This document shows, in pieces, positions 17,369 to 25,907 of a stretch of 64,000 nt of DNA. The stretch is from Acidimicrobiales bacterium (GTDB lineage Bacteria; Actinomycetota; Acidimicrobiia; Acidimicrobiales; Iamiaceae). The notes under the pieces are model-generated. The model had not been told where the DNA came from. It did no database searches and worked only from the letters and a program-made list of their open reading frames with translations. Both the position numbers and the translations under genes were made by a program. The stretch is taken from contig JAUJNP010000005.1 of the NCBI GenBank assembly GCA_030448105.1, positions 74,816-138,815 of the forward strand. The letters run 5' to 3'. Within the stretch, counting starts at the first letter, position 1. Each line of letters starts with the position of its first letter.

Positions 17369-18277
17369 TCAGGCCCTGGAGGGCGGGAGGTGCTGCACCA
17401 GGGTGGCGGCCTCGGCGAAGAGGTCGCCATCCTCGGACACCCGCTCCAGCACGTCGCTCCCCTCGAAGCTCAACGGCTCGCCGCCGGCGGCCGCCTCCAC
17501 CTCGTCCCAGGTGACGGGGGCCGACACCGTCGGGCGGGGACGGGCCCGCAGGCTGTACACGCACACGGTGGTCTTGTGGCGGCTGTTCTGGCTCCAGTCG
17601 ATGAGCACCTTGCCGGTGCGCAGGTCCTTCTTCATGTTCGTCACGACCTGGTCCGGGTGGCCGCGCTCGATGGCCTGGCCCACGGCCAGGGCGAAGTCGG
17701 CGGCGCCGGTGTGGGTGTGGGCAGGACCGGCGTTGAGGGGCACGTAGACCTGGAGCCCCTTGGATCCCGACGTCTTGGCCAGGCAGGTGAGGCCGATGCC
17801 GGCCAGCACGTCGCGGAGGAGCAAGCCGATCTCGGCACACTCGGTCATCGCCGCGGGGGCACCGGGGTCGAGGTCGAACACCACCATCTGGGGCGCCTCG
17901 ATGTCGTCGGCCCGCGCCATCGGCGCATGCAGCTCGATGGCGGCCAGGTTGGCCGCCCACACGATGGCGGCGACCGAATCCAGCCGGCAGTAGCCGATGG
18001 CACCGCCACTGTCGCCGGGACCGTCCGCCACCGCCACCCATGGGGGGCGGTGGCTCGGGCAGCGCTTCTCGAAGAAGCTCGAAGCGTCCACCCCGTTCGG
18101 GTAGCGCCGCAGGGTGATGCCCCGGTCGCCGAGGTGGGCCAGCAGCACCGGGGCGATGCGGGCGTAGTAGTCGATGACCTCGCCCTTGGTGAACCCGGAT
18201 TCCGGGTAGAGCACCTTGTCGAGGTTGCTGAGCCCCAAGGTGTGCCCGTCGATGGAGACGGTGGACGACCGGCCCAC
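17369..18277 (-). CDS. Stand-alone LigD-type polymerase/primase (NHEJ)
   Basis: Archaeo-eukaryotic-primase-fold polymerase used in bacterial non-homologous end joining. 302 residues, GTG start at 18277, six bases after the ku stop. Motifs: LSNLDKVLYPESGFTKG (LigD-pol N-terminus), the catalytic carboxylates in VVFDLDPG, KTSGSKGLQVYVPL, and IDWSQNSRHKTTV. No ligase or phosphoesterase domain is fused, unlike mycobacterial LigD; the ligase must be elsewhere. Co-transcribed downstream of ku. Confidence 0.92.
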   Translation of the reverse strand: MGRSSTVSIDGHTLGLSNLDKVLYPESGFTKGEVIDYYARIAPVLLAHLGDRGITLRRYPNGVDASSFFEKRCPSHRPPWVAVADGPGDSGGAIGYCRLDSVAAIVWAANLAAIELHAPMARADDIEAPQMVVFDLDPGAPAAMTECAEIGLLLRDVLAGIGLTCLAKTSGSKGLQVYVPLNAGPAHTHTGAADFALAVGQAIERGHPDQVVTNMKKDLRTGKVLIDWSQNSRHKTTVCVYSLRARPRPTVSAPVTWDEVEAAAGGEPLSFEGSDVLERVSEDGDLFAEAATLVQHLPPSRA

Positions 18278-18283
18278 CGACGC

Positions 18284-19186
18284 CTAGGCCGACTTGCGCT
18301 TGCGGGCCGCCTTCTTGACCGGCTTGGCCTCCGCCTCGGCCTCGTCGGTCGCGGCGGCCGTACCCTCCTCGGCCTCCCGGGCGGTGGGGTGGCGCCGGCG
18401 CGACTCCTTGGCGGCGGCCACGCTGGCCTCGAGGGCGGCCATGAGATCGACCACCTTCTCGGCGGCCGGCTCGGCCGGCGTCTCCACCACCTCGGTGGCG
18501 CCCGACGCCTTGCGCTCGATCAGCTCGAGCACCCGCTCGCGGTAGGTGTCCGAGAAGTGCTCCGGAGCGAACTCGGTGGCCAGCGACTCGATGAGCTGGC
18601 TGGCCATGACCAGCTCCTTGTCGGAGACCTGCACACCCTCGACGCCCGAGAACACGCGGATCTCGGCCGGCTCGTTGAGCTCGTCGGCGTAGACCATGGT
18701 GGACAGCATGAGCTTGCCGTCGACGGGACGGATGGCGGCCAGGTACTGCTTGGTCCGCATCACGAAGCGGGCGATGCCGACCTTGCCGCTCTCCTCCATG
18801 GCCCGCTGGAGCAGCGCGTAGGGCTTCACCGTGGCCTTGTCGGGCGCGACGAGGTAGGCGGCGTCGTAGAACACCGGGTCTATGTCGGACAGGTCGACGA
18901 ACTCCTCGATGTCGACCGTGCGCGACGCCTCCGGATCGAGGCTGGCCAGCTCGTCCTCGGTGACGATCACGTACTGGCCCGAGGTGAGCTGGTAGCCCTT
19001 GGCCAGCGCCTCCGGCGGCACCTCACTGCCGTCTGACTCCGACACCCGCTTCTGCTTGATGCGTGCGTTGGACCGCGTGTCGATCTGGTTGAAGTGCACG
19101 CTCTTGCGGGAGACGGCGTTGTAGAGCTTGATGGGGATGTTGACCAGCCCGAAGCTGATCGACCCGCTCCAGATGGCCCGAGGCAT
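18284..19186 (-). CDS. ku: DNA end-binding protein Ku
   Basis: Homodimeric ring that binds DNA double-strand ends and recruits LigD. 300 residues from MPRAIWSGSISFGLVNIP (ATG 19186), with the conserved core (GYQLTSGQYVIVTEDEL, FYDAAYLVAPD, KPYALLQRAM, RPVDGKLMLSTM) and a Lys/Ala-rich C-terminal tail (KPVKKAARKRKSA) typical of actinobacterial Ku extensions that contact DNA. First gene of a ku-ligD(pol) operon. Confidence 0.95.
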   Translation of the reverse strand: MPRAIWSGSISFGLVNIPIKLYNAVSRKSVHFNQIDTRSNARIKQKRVSESDGSEVPPEALAKGYQLTSGQYVIVTEDELASLDPEASRTVDIEEFVDLSDIDPVFYDAAYLVAPDKATVKPYALLQRAMEESGKVGIARFVMRTKQYLAAIRPVDGKLMLSTMVYADELNEPAEIRVFSGVEGVQVSDKELVMASQLIESLATEFAPEHFSDTYRERVLELIERKASGATEVVETPAEPAAEKVVDLMAALEASVAAAKESRRRHPTAREAEEGTAAATDEAEAEAKPVKKAARKRKSA

Positions 19187-19249
19187 GCCCAACAGTCTGC
19201 CCTGAACCACCACTCCCTGAACAGTGGCAACACCAGCCACATCACATTC

Positions 19250-19268
19250 GGCCCGCCTCCGGCGGGCC
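19250..19268. terminator. GC-rich hairpin in ku upstream region
   Basis: GGCCCGCC-TCC-GGCGGGCC, an 8-bp perfect stem with a 3-nt loop, lies downstream of the minus-strand membrane-protein gene that stops at 19369 and 64 bp before the ku start. It has no U-tract. It may terminate the upstream transcript or belong to the dispersed 'CTCCGCC' palindromes seen at other gene borders. Confidence 0.4.
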
Positions 19269-19368
19269 CCGCTTCGCGGATCCGGCTCACATCAGCACCG
19301 CTGCTCCGCCTGGCGGACTGCGCAGCGTCACCACCCGGAGGGCCGCGCCTCGCAACACCAGCCACGCG

Positions 19369-20235
19369 TCAGGCCAGCACCGCGCGGGCGACGAGGTCGG
19401 TGCCGAAGGCGGTGAGGATGGCCAGGTAGAGCAGGCCGGTGGCGGCCATGACCGCCGAGTACGCCCGCTCCGCCAGCGCCAGCCGCGTCACCACCACCAG
19501 CCCGATGGTGGTGACGGCGCAGGCCACCCACATCCATCCGAGCACACCGCCGTAGCCGTCGTCGATGGCGCCGCTCAGCACCGAGCCCATGCCCGTGGGC
19601 AGGAGCAGGGCGGCCACCTCGAGGGGCCAGAGGAGGGCGGTCCAGCGCACCAGCTCGAGCAGGGGGCCCCGGGCCAGACCGGGCTGCACGAGGTACCAGT
19701 GGCCCAGCAGCATGGCGTCGGACACGCTGCCGAGGAAGGCGGCGCCGACCACGGTGCGCAGCACCGCCAGCCAGGCTGGATCACCGGCGGCGATCCCGGC
19801 CGCCACCAGGCCCACCAGGCCGGCGGCCGGCGCCAGCAGGTCGAGCGCCGGGGGGAACTCGGGCACCGAGGGGTCGGGGCCGTCGGCGTCCCGGTCGATG
19901 CCGGTCATGGCCGTCACCCGGGTGCGGCGACGGTCGATCCGCTCCCGCTCGCCGGCCACGCCCGCTCGGCGCCGCGCCACCGACACCGCCAGCGCCGCCA
20001 CCGCCCCCAGCACCACCGCGACACCGGCGGCGTCACGGATCGCCAGCGCCCCGGAGTCGCCCCCGCCGCCGGCCCGTCCGGCCACCACGGCGCCGGCGGC
20101 CATGGCCAGGTAGACGCCCCGCAGCAGCCACCCGTAGCCCACGCCGACCTCACGCCGACGGGTGGTGACCCAGAGGAAGGCCAGGCCCCCCACCGCCCAC
20201 TGCAGCAGGAAGGAGGCGGCGTCGAGGCGGATCAC
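19369..20235 (-). CDS. Polytopic membrane protein of unknown function
   Basis: About 288 residues with seven or more hydrophobic segments and a polar Arg-rich loop near the middle (ARRRAGVAGERERIDRRRTR). The motif LLGHWYLVQPGL followed by LLELVRW is distinctive and, together with the SDAMLLGHW helix, suggests a heme- or metal-type site, but I do not recognise the family. GTG start at 20235 chosen (MIRLDAASFLLQW); another in-frame GTG is at 20268. Stands alone on its strand before ku. Confidence 0.65.
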   Translation of the reverse strand: MIRLDAASFLLQWAVGGLAFLWVTTRRREVGVGYGWLLRGVYLAMAAGAVVAGRAGGGGDSGALAIRDAAGVAVVLGAVAALAVSVARRRAGVAGERERIDRRRTRVTAMTGIDRDADGPDPSVPEFPPALDLLAPAAGLVGLVAAGIAAGDPAWLAVLRTVVGAAFLGSVSDAMLLGHWYLVQPGLARGPLLELVRWTALLWPLEVAALLLPTGMGSVLSGAIDDGYGGVLGWMWVACAVTTIGLVVVTRLALAERAYSAVMAATGLLYLAILTAFGTDLVARAVLA

Positions 20236-20360
20236 CGCGGCGAACCTACCGGGAGGCCGCTCCTGCACCGGGAGCCCGCCCCGCCAGGCGGGGTTTCGCC
20301 CCCGCCCCCCTGGGGAACGAAGTCACGACATCCCGCAGCCCCTACGCCGTCCCCGCGCGG

Positions 20361-20777
20361 GTGGACGTGGCTTACGTGCAACGGGTGGCCCGCAAGCTGC
20401 AGGAGATCGCCACATCGGCATACATCACGGTGCGCGACGACAAGGCGGCGCTACCCGCCGCCGCCCGGCGGCTGGGCGCGGTGTACGCGCCGGAGGCGGT
20501 CAGCCCCGTCGCCCAGGACCTGGCCAGCCAGGCGGCCACCGGCTTCCGCAACTTCGAGCCCCTCCCCCAGCTGACTGTGCAGCGTCTGGTGAAGGCGGGT
20601 ACCCGCTGCATCGCCGCCACGGCCTCTGCCGGCCCGAAGTTCTCGGCCCTCTACGTCACCCTTGTACGCCTGGACGCGGCGAACGACCCCGGCCACCTGA
20701 ACCCGACACCGTGGGCGCTACGAGGCTTCGCCCTCCAGCAGTCCACCCCCAAGGAGCAGCTGTGCGCACCCGCCTGA
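20361..20777 (+). CDS. Small protein of unknown function upstream of a secreted protein
   Basis: 138 residues from GTG 20361, Ala/Arg-rich, no membrane segment seen, with DVAYVQRVARKLQEIA helix and a RCIAATASAGPKFSALYV core. In-frame sense sequence (TTSRSPYAVPARVDV) extends upstream to a GTC at 20325 where a GTG would be expected, so the true start may be about 12 codons earlier. The last 16 bases overlap the next gene and supply its Shine-Dalgarno (AAGGAG). Function unknown. Confidence 0.55.
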   Translation: MDVAYVQRVARKLQEIATSAYITVRDDKAALPAAARRLGAVYAPEAVSPVAQDLASQAATGFRNFEPLPQLTVQRLVKAGTRCIAATASAGPKFSALYVTLVRLDAANDPGHLNPTPWALRGFALQQSTPKEQLCAPA

Positions 20778-21580
20778 CCTCGCTCCTCGCCGGGGTCATC
20801 GTCATGGCCGCCGTGGGCGTTGCCGGCGTGCCATCGGCGGAGGCGGAGGATCCCGGTGGGTGCGTGAGCCCGGGCGGACAGGTCATCACCTGCGGAGGCA
20901 CGACCGTCAGCCCCGTCCCCGGGAACGGAGGCCCATCCCAGAACGGCGGGGGCGCTCCGATCGATCCCGCCCTGCTCGATCCGACCATCGGCAGTGGGCC
21001 CACCGGCCCCCTCACCTACACCGTCAACCCGAGCGGCATCCTGCCGGGCCTGCCCCAGGTGGTGGACGGGGTGGTCGACGCGGTCGTGCAGATCATCGCC
21101 GGGCTGCTCGGTTACGAGAGCTGCGCCGGCGCGCCCGCCATCCCTTCGCCCACCGAGGTCGCCCAGAGCTACTTCAACCGCAGCGAGCTGCCGGGCCCGA
21201 ACGCCAAGATCGAACCCGGCCGCGGCATCGTGAGCCTGCCCGTCTACCTCCAGAGCGGCGCCCAGATGACGTGGCAGAAGTCGGTGCCCCAGACCCTCTA
21301 CGGACCGCTCACCCTCAAGGGCGAGAGCAAGCTGTCCGTGGACTGGGGCGACGGCACCACCGTCGACCGGGGCCCGTACACCACACCGGGCGCCAGCTAC
21401 TCCGGAGGCGGCGGCATCAGCCACCGCTACGCGGACGACGCCCGCTACGACATCACCGTGCGCCAGGTGTGGAGCGTCACCTGGCAGTTCGGTCCGGCCG
21501 GCGGGACGTTACCGGTCATCGAGATCACCGACTCGGTCGACAACTTCCCGGTGATCGAGCTGCAAGCGGTCACCGACTGA
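20762..21580 (+). CDS. Secreted protein with PKD-like beta domain
   Basis: 272 residues, GTG start 20762 with AAGGAG 7 nt upstream. N-terminal signal peptide (VRTRLTSLLAGVIVMAAVGVAG, cleavage likely after PSAEA). A Gly/Pro linker follows, then a beta-rich C-terminal domain with VDWGDGTTVDRGPYTTPG and HRYADDARYDITVRQVW, the W-G-D-G and H-x-Y pattern of PKD-type folds. Sits directly before the polysaccharide operon; a surface or wall-associated role is inferred. Confidence 0.75.
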   Translation: MRTRLTSLLAGVIVMAAVGVAGVPSAEAEDPGGCVSPGGQVITCGGTTVSPVPGNGGPSQNGGGAPIDPALLDPTIGSGPTGPLTYTVNPSGILPGLPQVVDGVVDAVVQIIAGLLGYESCAGAPAIPSPTEVAQSYFNRSELPGPNAKIEPGRGIVSLPVYLQSGAQMTWQKSVPQTLYGPLTLKGESKLSVDWGDGTTVDRGPYTTPGASYSGGGGISHRYADDARYDITVRQVWSVTWQFGPAGGTLPVIEITDSVDNFPVIELQAVTD

Positions 21581-21604
21581 CACCGACCTCGTAACCTCGC
21601 GCCG

Positions 21605-22087
21605 GTGACCCCGCCCGAGCCCGCACCCACGCGCGCCCGGCGCGTGCTCCTGGTGTGCTCCACCGGCGGGCACCTCACCCAGCTCCACCAGCTGCGTCCC
21701 TGGTGGGAGCAGCACCAGCGCTGGTGGGTCACGTTCGACAAGACCGATGCCCGCCAGCTGCTGGCCGATGAGCAGGTGGTGTACGCCCACCACCCGGTCA
21801 CCCGCAACGTCGTGAACCTCGTCCGCAACCTGGTACTGGCGGTGGGCGTGCTGCGCCGCCTGCGCCCGGAGGTGATCGTCTCGGACGGCGCCGGGGTGGC
21901 GGTGCCGTTCTTCGTGCTGGCCCGGCTGTTCGGGGTGCGCACGGTTTATCTGGAGGTCTATGACCGCATCGACTCCCGGCCCCTCACCAGCCGGATGGTG
22001 GCGCCCTTCACCGACCTGTTCGTCGTGCAGTGGCCCGAGCAACGCCGCCTCTACCCGGGCAGCACGCTCCTCGGCCCGCTGCTGTGA
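21605..22087 (+). CDS. PssD/Alg14-like glycosyltransferase membrane subunit
   Basis: Anchoring half of a split GT28-type glycosyltransferase (PssD/Alg14). 160 residues, GTG start; the motif LLVCSTGGHLTQL near the N-terminus and VIVSDGAGVAVPF match Alg14 proteins. Overlaps the next gene (PssE/Alg13 half) by 4 nt (GTGA), the usual order of the two subunits. Together they would transfer a sugar to a lipid-linked intermediate at the cytoplasmic face. First gene of the coupled 21.6-31.1 kb operon. Confidence 0.88.
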   Translation: MTPPEPAPTRARRVLLVCSTGGHLTQLHQLRPWWEQHQRWWVTFDKTDARQLLADEQVVYAHHPVTRNVVNLVRNLVLAVGVLRRLRPEVIVSDGAGVAVPFFVLARLFGVRTVYLEVYDRIDSRPLTSRMVAPFTDLFVVQWPEQRRLYPGSTLLGPLL

Positions 22088-22617
22088 GCGAGCCCGACGG
22101 GCGAGCGCCCGGGGCGCCGGTCCAGGTCGTCCTCAGCGTGGGCACGGACCACCACCGCTTCGATCGCGCCGTCGACTGGGTGGACCACTGGGTAGCGGCC
22201 CACGCCGACCGGGCGCGGTGCACCGCCCAGGTGGGCACGTCCAAGCCGTCGGTCACCGGAAGCTCGGTCGAGCTCATGGCGCCGGCCGAACTCCAGCGGG
22301 CAATGGCGTCGGCCGACGCCGTGGTCTGCCACGCCGGCCCGGGCACGGTGATGGACGCCCGGCGGGCCGGCCGGGAACCGATTGTGGTGCCCCGATCCGC
22401 CCGCCTGGGCGAGCACGTGGACGACCACCAGGAGCGCTTCGCCCGCTGGATGGCCGAGCGGGGCCGCCTTCTCGTCGCCACCACCGAGGAGGAGCTGCAC
22501 CGGCTGCTCGACCGGGTCCTCACCGAGCCCGGCGCCTACCTGCGCCCGGCCGACTCCGACGATGTGCGCCGGGTGGCCGAGCGCTTCGGGCAGTTGGTCG
22601 AAGGCCTGTTGGAGTGA
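22084..22617 (+). CDS. PssE/Alg13-like glycosyltransferase catalytic subunit
   Basis: Catalytic half of the split GT28 enzyme. 177 residues, GTG start overlapping the previous stop. Motifs: VVLSVGTDHHRFDR (N-terminal nucleotide-sugar fold), a short helix, VVCHAGPGTVMDARRAG (the donor-binding HxGxG loop) and VVPRSARLGEHVDDHQ. Acts with the PssD-like subunit. Confidence 0.88.
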   Translation: MSEPDGRAPGAPVQVVLSVGTDHHRFDRAVDWVDHWVAAHADRARCTAQVGTSKPSVTGSSVELMAPAELQRAMASADAVVCHAGPGTVMDARRAGREPIVVPRSARLGEHVDDHQERFARWMAERGRLLVATTEEELHRLLDRVLTEPGAYLRPADSDDVRRVAERFGQLVEGLLE

Positions 22618-22675
22618 CCTCGACGTGCCGATGGGGAACCGCACACTCCGGACATGTCCGACCAGAGGCCACACC

Positions 22676-23614
22676 ATGATCACCGTTCTCTACGTGGGCG
22701 GCTGCGGCCGCAGCGGCAGCACGCTGCTCGACCGCATGCTCGGCGCCATCCCCGGCACCGTCGCCGTGGGAGAGCTCGTCCACCTGATCCAGCGGGGGCT
22801 GATCGAGAACGAGGCGTGCGGGTGCGGGGAGCCGTTCCGGTCATGCTCGTTCTGGGCGCCGGTGATCGAGCGGGCGCTGGGCCCGGCCACCGGGGCGACC
22901 GACGCCCGCGAGCTGCGGGCCCTCCAGGCCCGGGTCGACCGCAACCGCCACGTCCCCCGCCTCCTCGCTCCGGGCGTGGCCCCCTCGGCTCGAGCCGACC
23001 TTGTGCGCTACACGGGCGTGCTCGGCGACCTCTACCGCTCGATCGCCGCCGAGGCCGGCGCCCAGGTGGTGGTGGACTCCTCCAAGCACGCGTCCACCGC
23101 CTTCCTGCTGCGCCGGGTCCCGGGCATCGACCTGCGGGTGGTGCACCTGGTGCGTGACAGTCGGGGTACGGCCTACTCGTGGACCAAGGCGGTGGCCCGC
23201 CCTGAGGCGGCGACCGGCCGCACGATGATGCCCCAGCTCCCGCCCAGCCGGGCGGCCGGCCGATGGCTGGGTTACAACCTCATGTTCGAGGTCCTCGACG
23301 CCCTGTCGACGGTGCCCACCACCCGGGTCAACTACGAGAACCTCGTGCGCGAGCCCCGCCGCCAGCTCAACCGCATCATCGACGGCGCCGGCCTCGACCT
23401 GGACCGGTCCTTCGCCTTCCTCGGCGAAGGGTGGGTGGAGCTCGAGCGGGGACACTCGGTGTCCGGTAATCCGATGCGCTTCAGCTCTGGCCGCCTCGAC
23501 CTGCAGGTGGACACCGCCTGGCGCCAGCAGATGCCAGCGCGCGATCGCCGCGTGGTGACCACCCTCACCGCCCCACTGCTGGCGGCCTACGGGTACATGG
23601 GACGGCGCCGATGA
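22676..23614 (+). CDS. Sulfotransferase family protein (1)
   Basis: PAPS-dependent sulfotransferase fold, 312 residues from ATG 22676. 5'-phosphosulfate loop GGCGRSGSTLLDRML at the N-terminus; 3'-phosphate motif VRDSRGTAYSW in the middle; a Cys-rich ACGCGEPFRSC patch. Overlaps the downstream GT2 gene by 4 nt (ATGA). Being inside the polysaccharide operon implies sulfation of the glycan or its lipid carrier; the acceptor is unknown. Confidence 0.82.
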   Translation: MITVLYVGGCGRSGSTLLDRMLGAIPGTVAVGELVHLIQRGLIENEACGCGEPFRSCSFWAPVIERALGPATGATDARELRALQARVDRNRHVPRLLAPGVAPSARADLVRYTGVLGDLYRSIAAEAGAQVVVDSSKHASTAFLLRRVPGIDLRVVHLVRDSRGTAYSWTKAVARPEAATGRTMMPQLPPSRAAGRWLGYNLMFEVLDALSTVPTTRVNYENLVREPRRQLNRIIDGAGLDLDRSFAFLGEGWVELERGHSVSGNPMRFSSGRLDLQVDTAWRQQMPARDRRVVTTLTAPLLAAYGYMGRRR

Positions 23615-24543
23615 AGGGAGCGCCGGCGCCGTCGCCTTCGGTCAGCGTGGTCGTCGCCACCCGCGACCGTCCCGAGCTGTTGCGCCGGGCGCTGGCGTCG
23701 ATCCTTGCCTCCCGATGGAAGGGCGGCCTCGAGGTGGTGGTGGTCTTCGACCAGAGCGATCCCGACCCGGCGATCGCCTCGGGGCCGATCAGGGTCATCG
23801 CCAACCACCGCTCCCCCGGGCTGGCCGGCGCCCGCAACAGCGGGATCCTCGCCGCCACCGGCGAGCTGGTGGCGTTCTGCGACGACGACGACACCTGGCT
23901 CCCCTCCAAGTTGGAGCAGCAGGTGCCCGCCCTCCTGGCCGAAGCCGGCGCCGAGCTGGCCACCACCGGCATCTTCGTGCGGGTGTCCGGCGGCGACGGC
24001 CCGGCCCGCAGCACCCCCCGGGTGTTCGCCGGTGAGCGCATCACGTTGGAAGACCTGGTGAGGTCGCGGCTCATGGAAGCCCACCCCTCCACGTTCCTCC
24101 TGCGCCGGGCGGCGCTGCTCGACGGGCTGGGCCTGGTGGACGAGGAGCTGCCAGGCAGCTACGCCGAGGACTACGACCTGCTGCTCCGAGCCGCCCGCCG
24201 CCACCCGGTGGTGGCGGTGCCCGCCCCCCTCAGCGTGGTGCACTGGCACCCGTCGTCGTACTTCTTCGAGCGGTGGCGGACCATGGACCACGCCCTGGAG
24301 CACATGTTGGCCAAGCACCCCGAGTTCGCCGGCGACCCGGTCGGCCTGTCGCGCATCGAGGGCCAGCAGGCGCTGGCCCGGGCCGGCACCGGCGACCGCG
24401 CCGGAGCCCGCGCCAAGGCGTGGAGCGCGCTGCGCCACCACTGGCGCCAGCCCCGCGCCTACCTGGGCCTGGCCGCTTCGACCGGCGTGCTGGGGCCCGA
24501 GACCGTGCTGAAGCTGGCCCAGCTCCGGGGCCGGGGCTTCTAG
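23611..24543 (+). CDS. GT2-family glycosyltransferase
   Basis: Inverting GT-A glycosyltransferase, 310 residues. N-terminal VSVVVATRDRPELLRRAL, GLAGARNSGI, and the metal-binding aspartates in FCDDDDTWLP; acceptor-side EDYDLLLRAARR. C-terminal ~80 residues are helical. ATG start overlaps the sulfotransferase stop, and its TAG overlaps the next GTG by one base. Adds a sugar to the repeat unit, specificity unknown. Confidence 0.88.
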   Translation: MKGAPAPSPSVSVVVATRDRPELLRRALASILASRWKGGLEVVVVFDQSDPDPAIASGPIRVIANHRSPGLAGARNSGILAATGELVAFCDDDDTWLPSKLEQQVPALLAEAGAELATTGIFVRVSGGDGPARSTPRVFAGERITLEDLVRSRLMEAHPSTFLLRRAALLDGLGLVDEELPGSYAEDYDLLLRAARRHPVVAVPAPLSVVHWHPSSYFFERWRTMDHALEHMLAKHPEFAGDPVGLSRIEGQQALARAGTGDRAGARAKAWSALRHHWRQPRAYLGLAASTGVLGPETVLKLAQLRGRGF

Positions 24544-25907
24544 TGCCCAACCTCCGGGCGACCGCACCCGGGCCGGACCACAGGCTCGAACGGCGGCAGG
24601 GCCGGCGGCGCCTGCGTCCGGGCTGGTCGCTCGACCTGCTGTTCTTCGGTTTCCCGGTGTTCTGGGTCCTGGGTCTGCACTCCTTCGCCTGGCAGCTCTG
24701 CGCCGTCCCCCTCGTAGGCCGCTTGATCCTCGATCGTCGCCTGCGCGCCCCCCGGGGAACGGGCGTGTGGTTCGTGTTCCTTGCCTGGAACCTGCTCAGC
24801 CTCGCCCAGCTCCAGCGCTCCAGCCAACTGATCGGCTTCGGGTACCGGTTCTCGCTGTACCTGTCGGCCACCGTGATGTTCCTCTTCGTCTACAACGCTC
24901 CTCGGGCCGTGCTGCCTCTGCGGCGGGTGTACTCGTGGTGCGCCGCCCTCTGGGTCGCCACCGTGGCCGGAGGGTGGCTGGGCGTGGTGCTCCCCAGCGG
25001 AGGCTTCACCAGCGCTCTCGAGCGGGTGCTGCCCACCCGCCTGGCCACCGATCCCTTCGTGCAGGACCTCGTGCACCCCTCCTTCTCCCAGGTGCAGCAG
25101 TTCCTCGGCTACCCCCTGGGCCGCCCCCAGGCGCCGTTCGCCTACACCAACCACTGGGGTGCTGCCTTCGCCATCCTCACCGCCGTGGTGCTGCTCGGCT
25201 GGACCCAGCTCAACGGCAGGCGGTACCAGCTCGCCCCCCCGCTGCTGCTCACTGCTTCGCTCGTGCCGGCCATCGTGTCCTTGAACCGGGGGATGTTCCT
25301 GAGCCTGGCCGTCGCCCTCGTCTACGCCTCGGCGCGGTCAGGGCGGGTGGGGGCCAACGCCCGCCGGGCTCTGCTGGCCACCGTCGTGCTCGTCGTGGTG
25401 CTCATGGCGGCCACGCCGCTGGGGAACCTGGCCCAGGAGCGCGAGCAGAACCAGCACAGCAACACCGGCCGGGCCACCCTCTACGAACAAGCCTTGAGCT
25501 ACACGGAGCGGTCGCCGTTCCTCGGGTTCGGCGCGCCCCAGGAGGTGGAGGGCGACAAGCTCCTGCCCCCGGTGGGCACCCAGGGTCAGTTCTGGCTGGT
25601 GATGGTGTCGCACGGCTTCGTCGGCCTCGTCTTCTACGTGGGCTTCCTGATCGTGCTGCTCCGGAGCACCCGACGGCTTCCGCCCGCCACCTCGGTGGCG
25701 CACCTGCTGGTGGTGATCGTGCTGGTGCAGATGTTCGTGTACGAGCTGCTCACCGCGCCCCACCACGTCGTGTTCCTCGTGGCGGCGGCCGCCCTCCGCG
25801 AGCAGCACCGCCCCGCCGACGACGAACCAGCCCTCCCCGAAGCGAAGGAGACCTCGGGGCACGTGGTCGGAGCTGGGGGCGATCGGTTGGCGGGGGTGGC
25901 GACGTGA
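24543..25907 (+). CDS. O-antigen ligase/polymerase (Wzy-like) membrane protein
   Basis: About 454 residues with roughly ten to twelve transmembrane helices and a large periplasmic loop containing SNTGRATLYEQAL and a Wzy_C-style TERSPFLGFGAP with H/Q residues. GTG start at 24543. Placement between glycosyltransferase and flippase genes supports a role in polymerising lipid-linked repeats outside the membrane. C-terminal tail after the last helix is polar. Confidence 0.8.
   Translation: MPNLRATAPGPDHRLERRQGRRRLRPGWSLDLLFFGFPVFWVLGLHSFAWQLCAVPLVGRLILDRRLRAPRGTGVWFVFLAWNLLSLAQLQRSSQLIGFGYRFSLYLSATVMFLFVYNAPRAVLPLRRVYSWCAALWVATVAGGWLGVVLPSGGFTSALERVLPTRLATDPFVQDLVHPSFSQVQQFLGYPLGRPQAPFAYTNHWGAAFAILTAVVLLGWTQLNGRRYQLAPPLLLTASLVPAIVSLNRGMFLSLAVALVYASARSGRVGANARRALLATVVLVVVLMAATPLGNLAQEREQNQHSNTGRATLYEQALSYTERSPFLGFGAPQEVEGDKLLPPVGTQGQFWLVMVSHGFVGLVFYVGFLIVLLRSTRRLPPATSVAHLLVVIVLVQMFVYELLTAPHHVVFLVAAAALREQHRPADDEPALPEAKETSGHVVGAGGDRLAGVAT

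Noticed and set aside
12921-18041. 1,706-codon minus-strand frame
   Set aside because: It is the antisense of metH plus parts of neighbours, kept open by very high GC; residues are low-complexity Gly/Ala/Arg/His with no domain.
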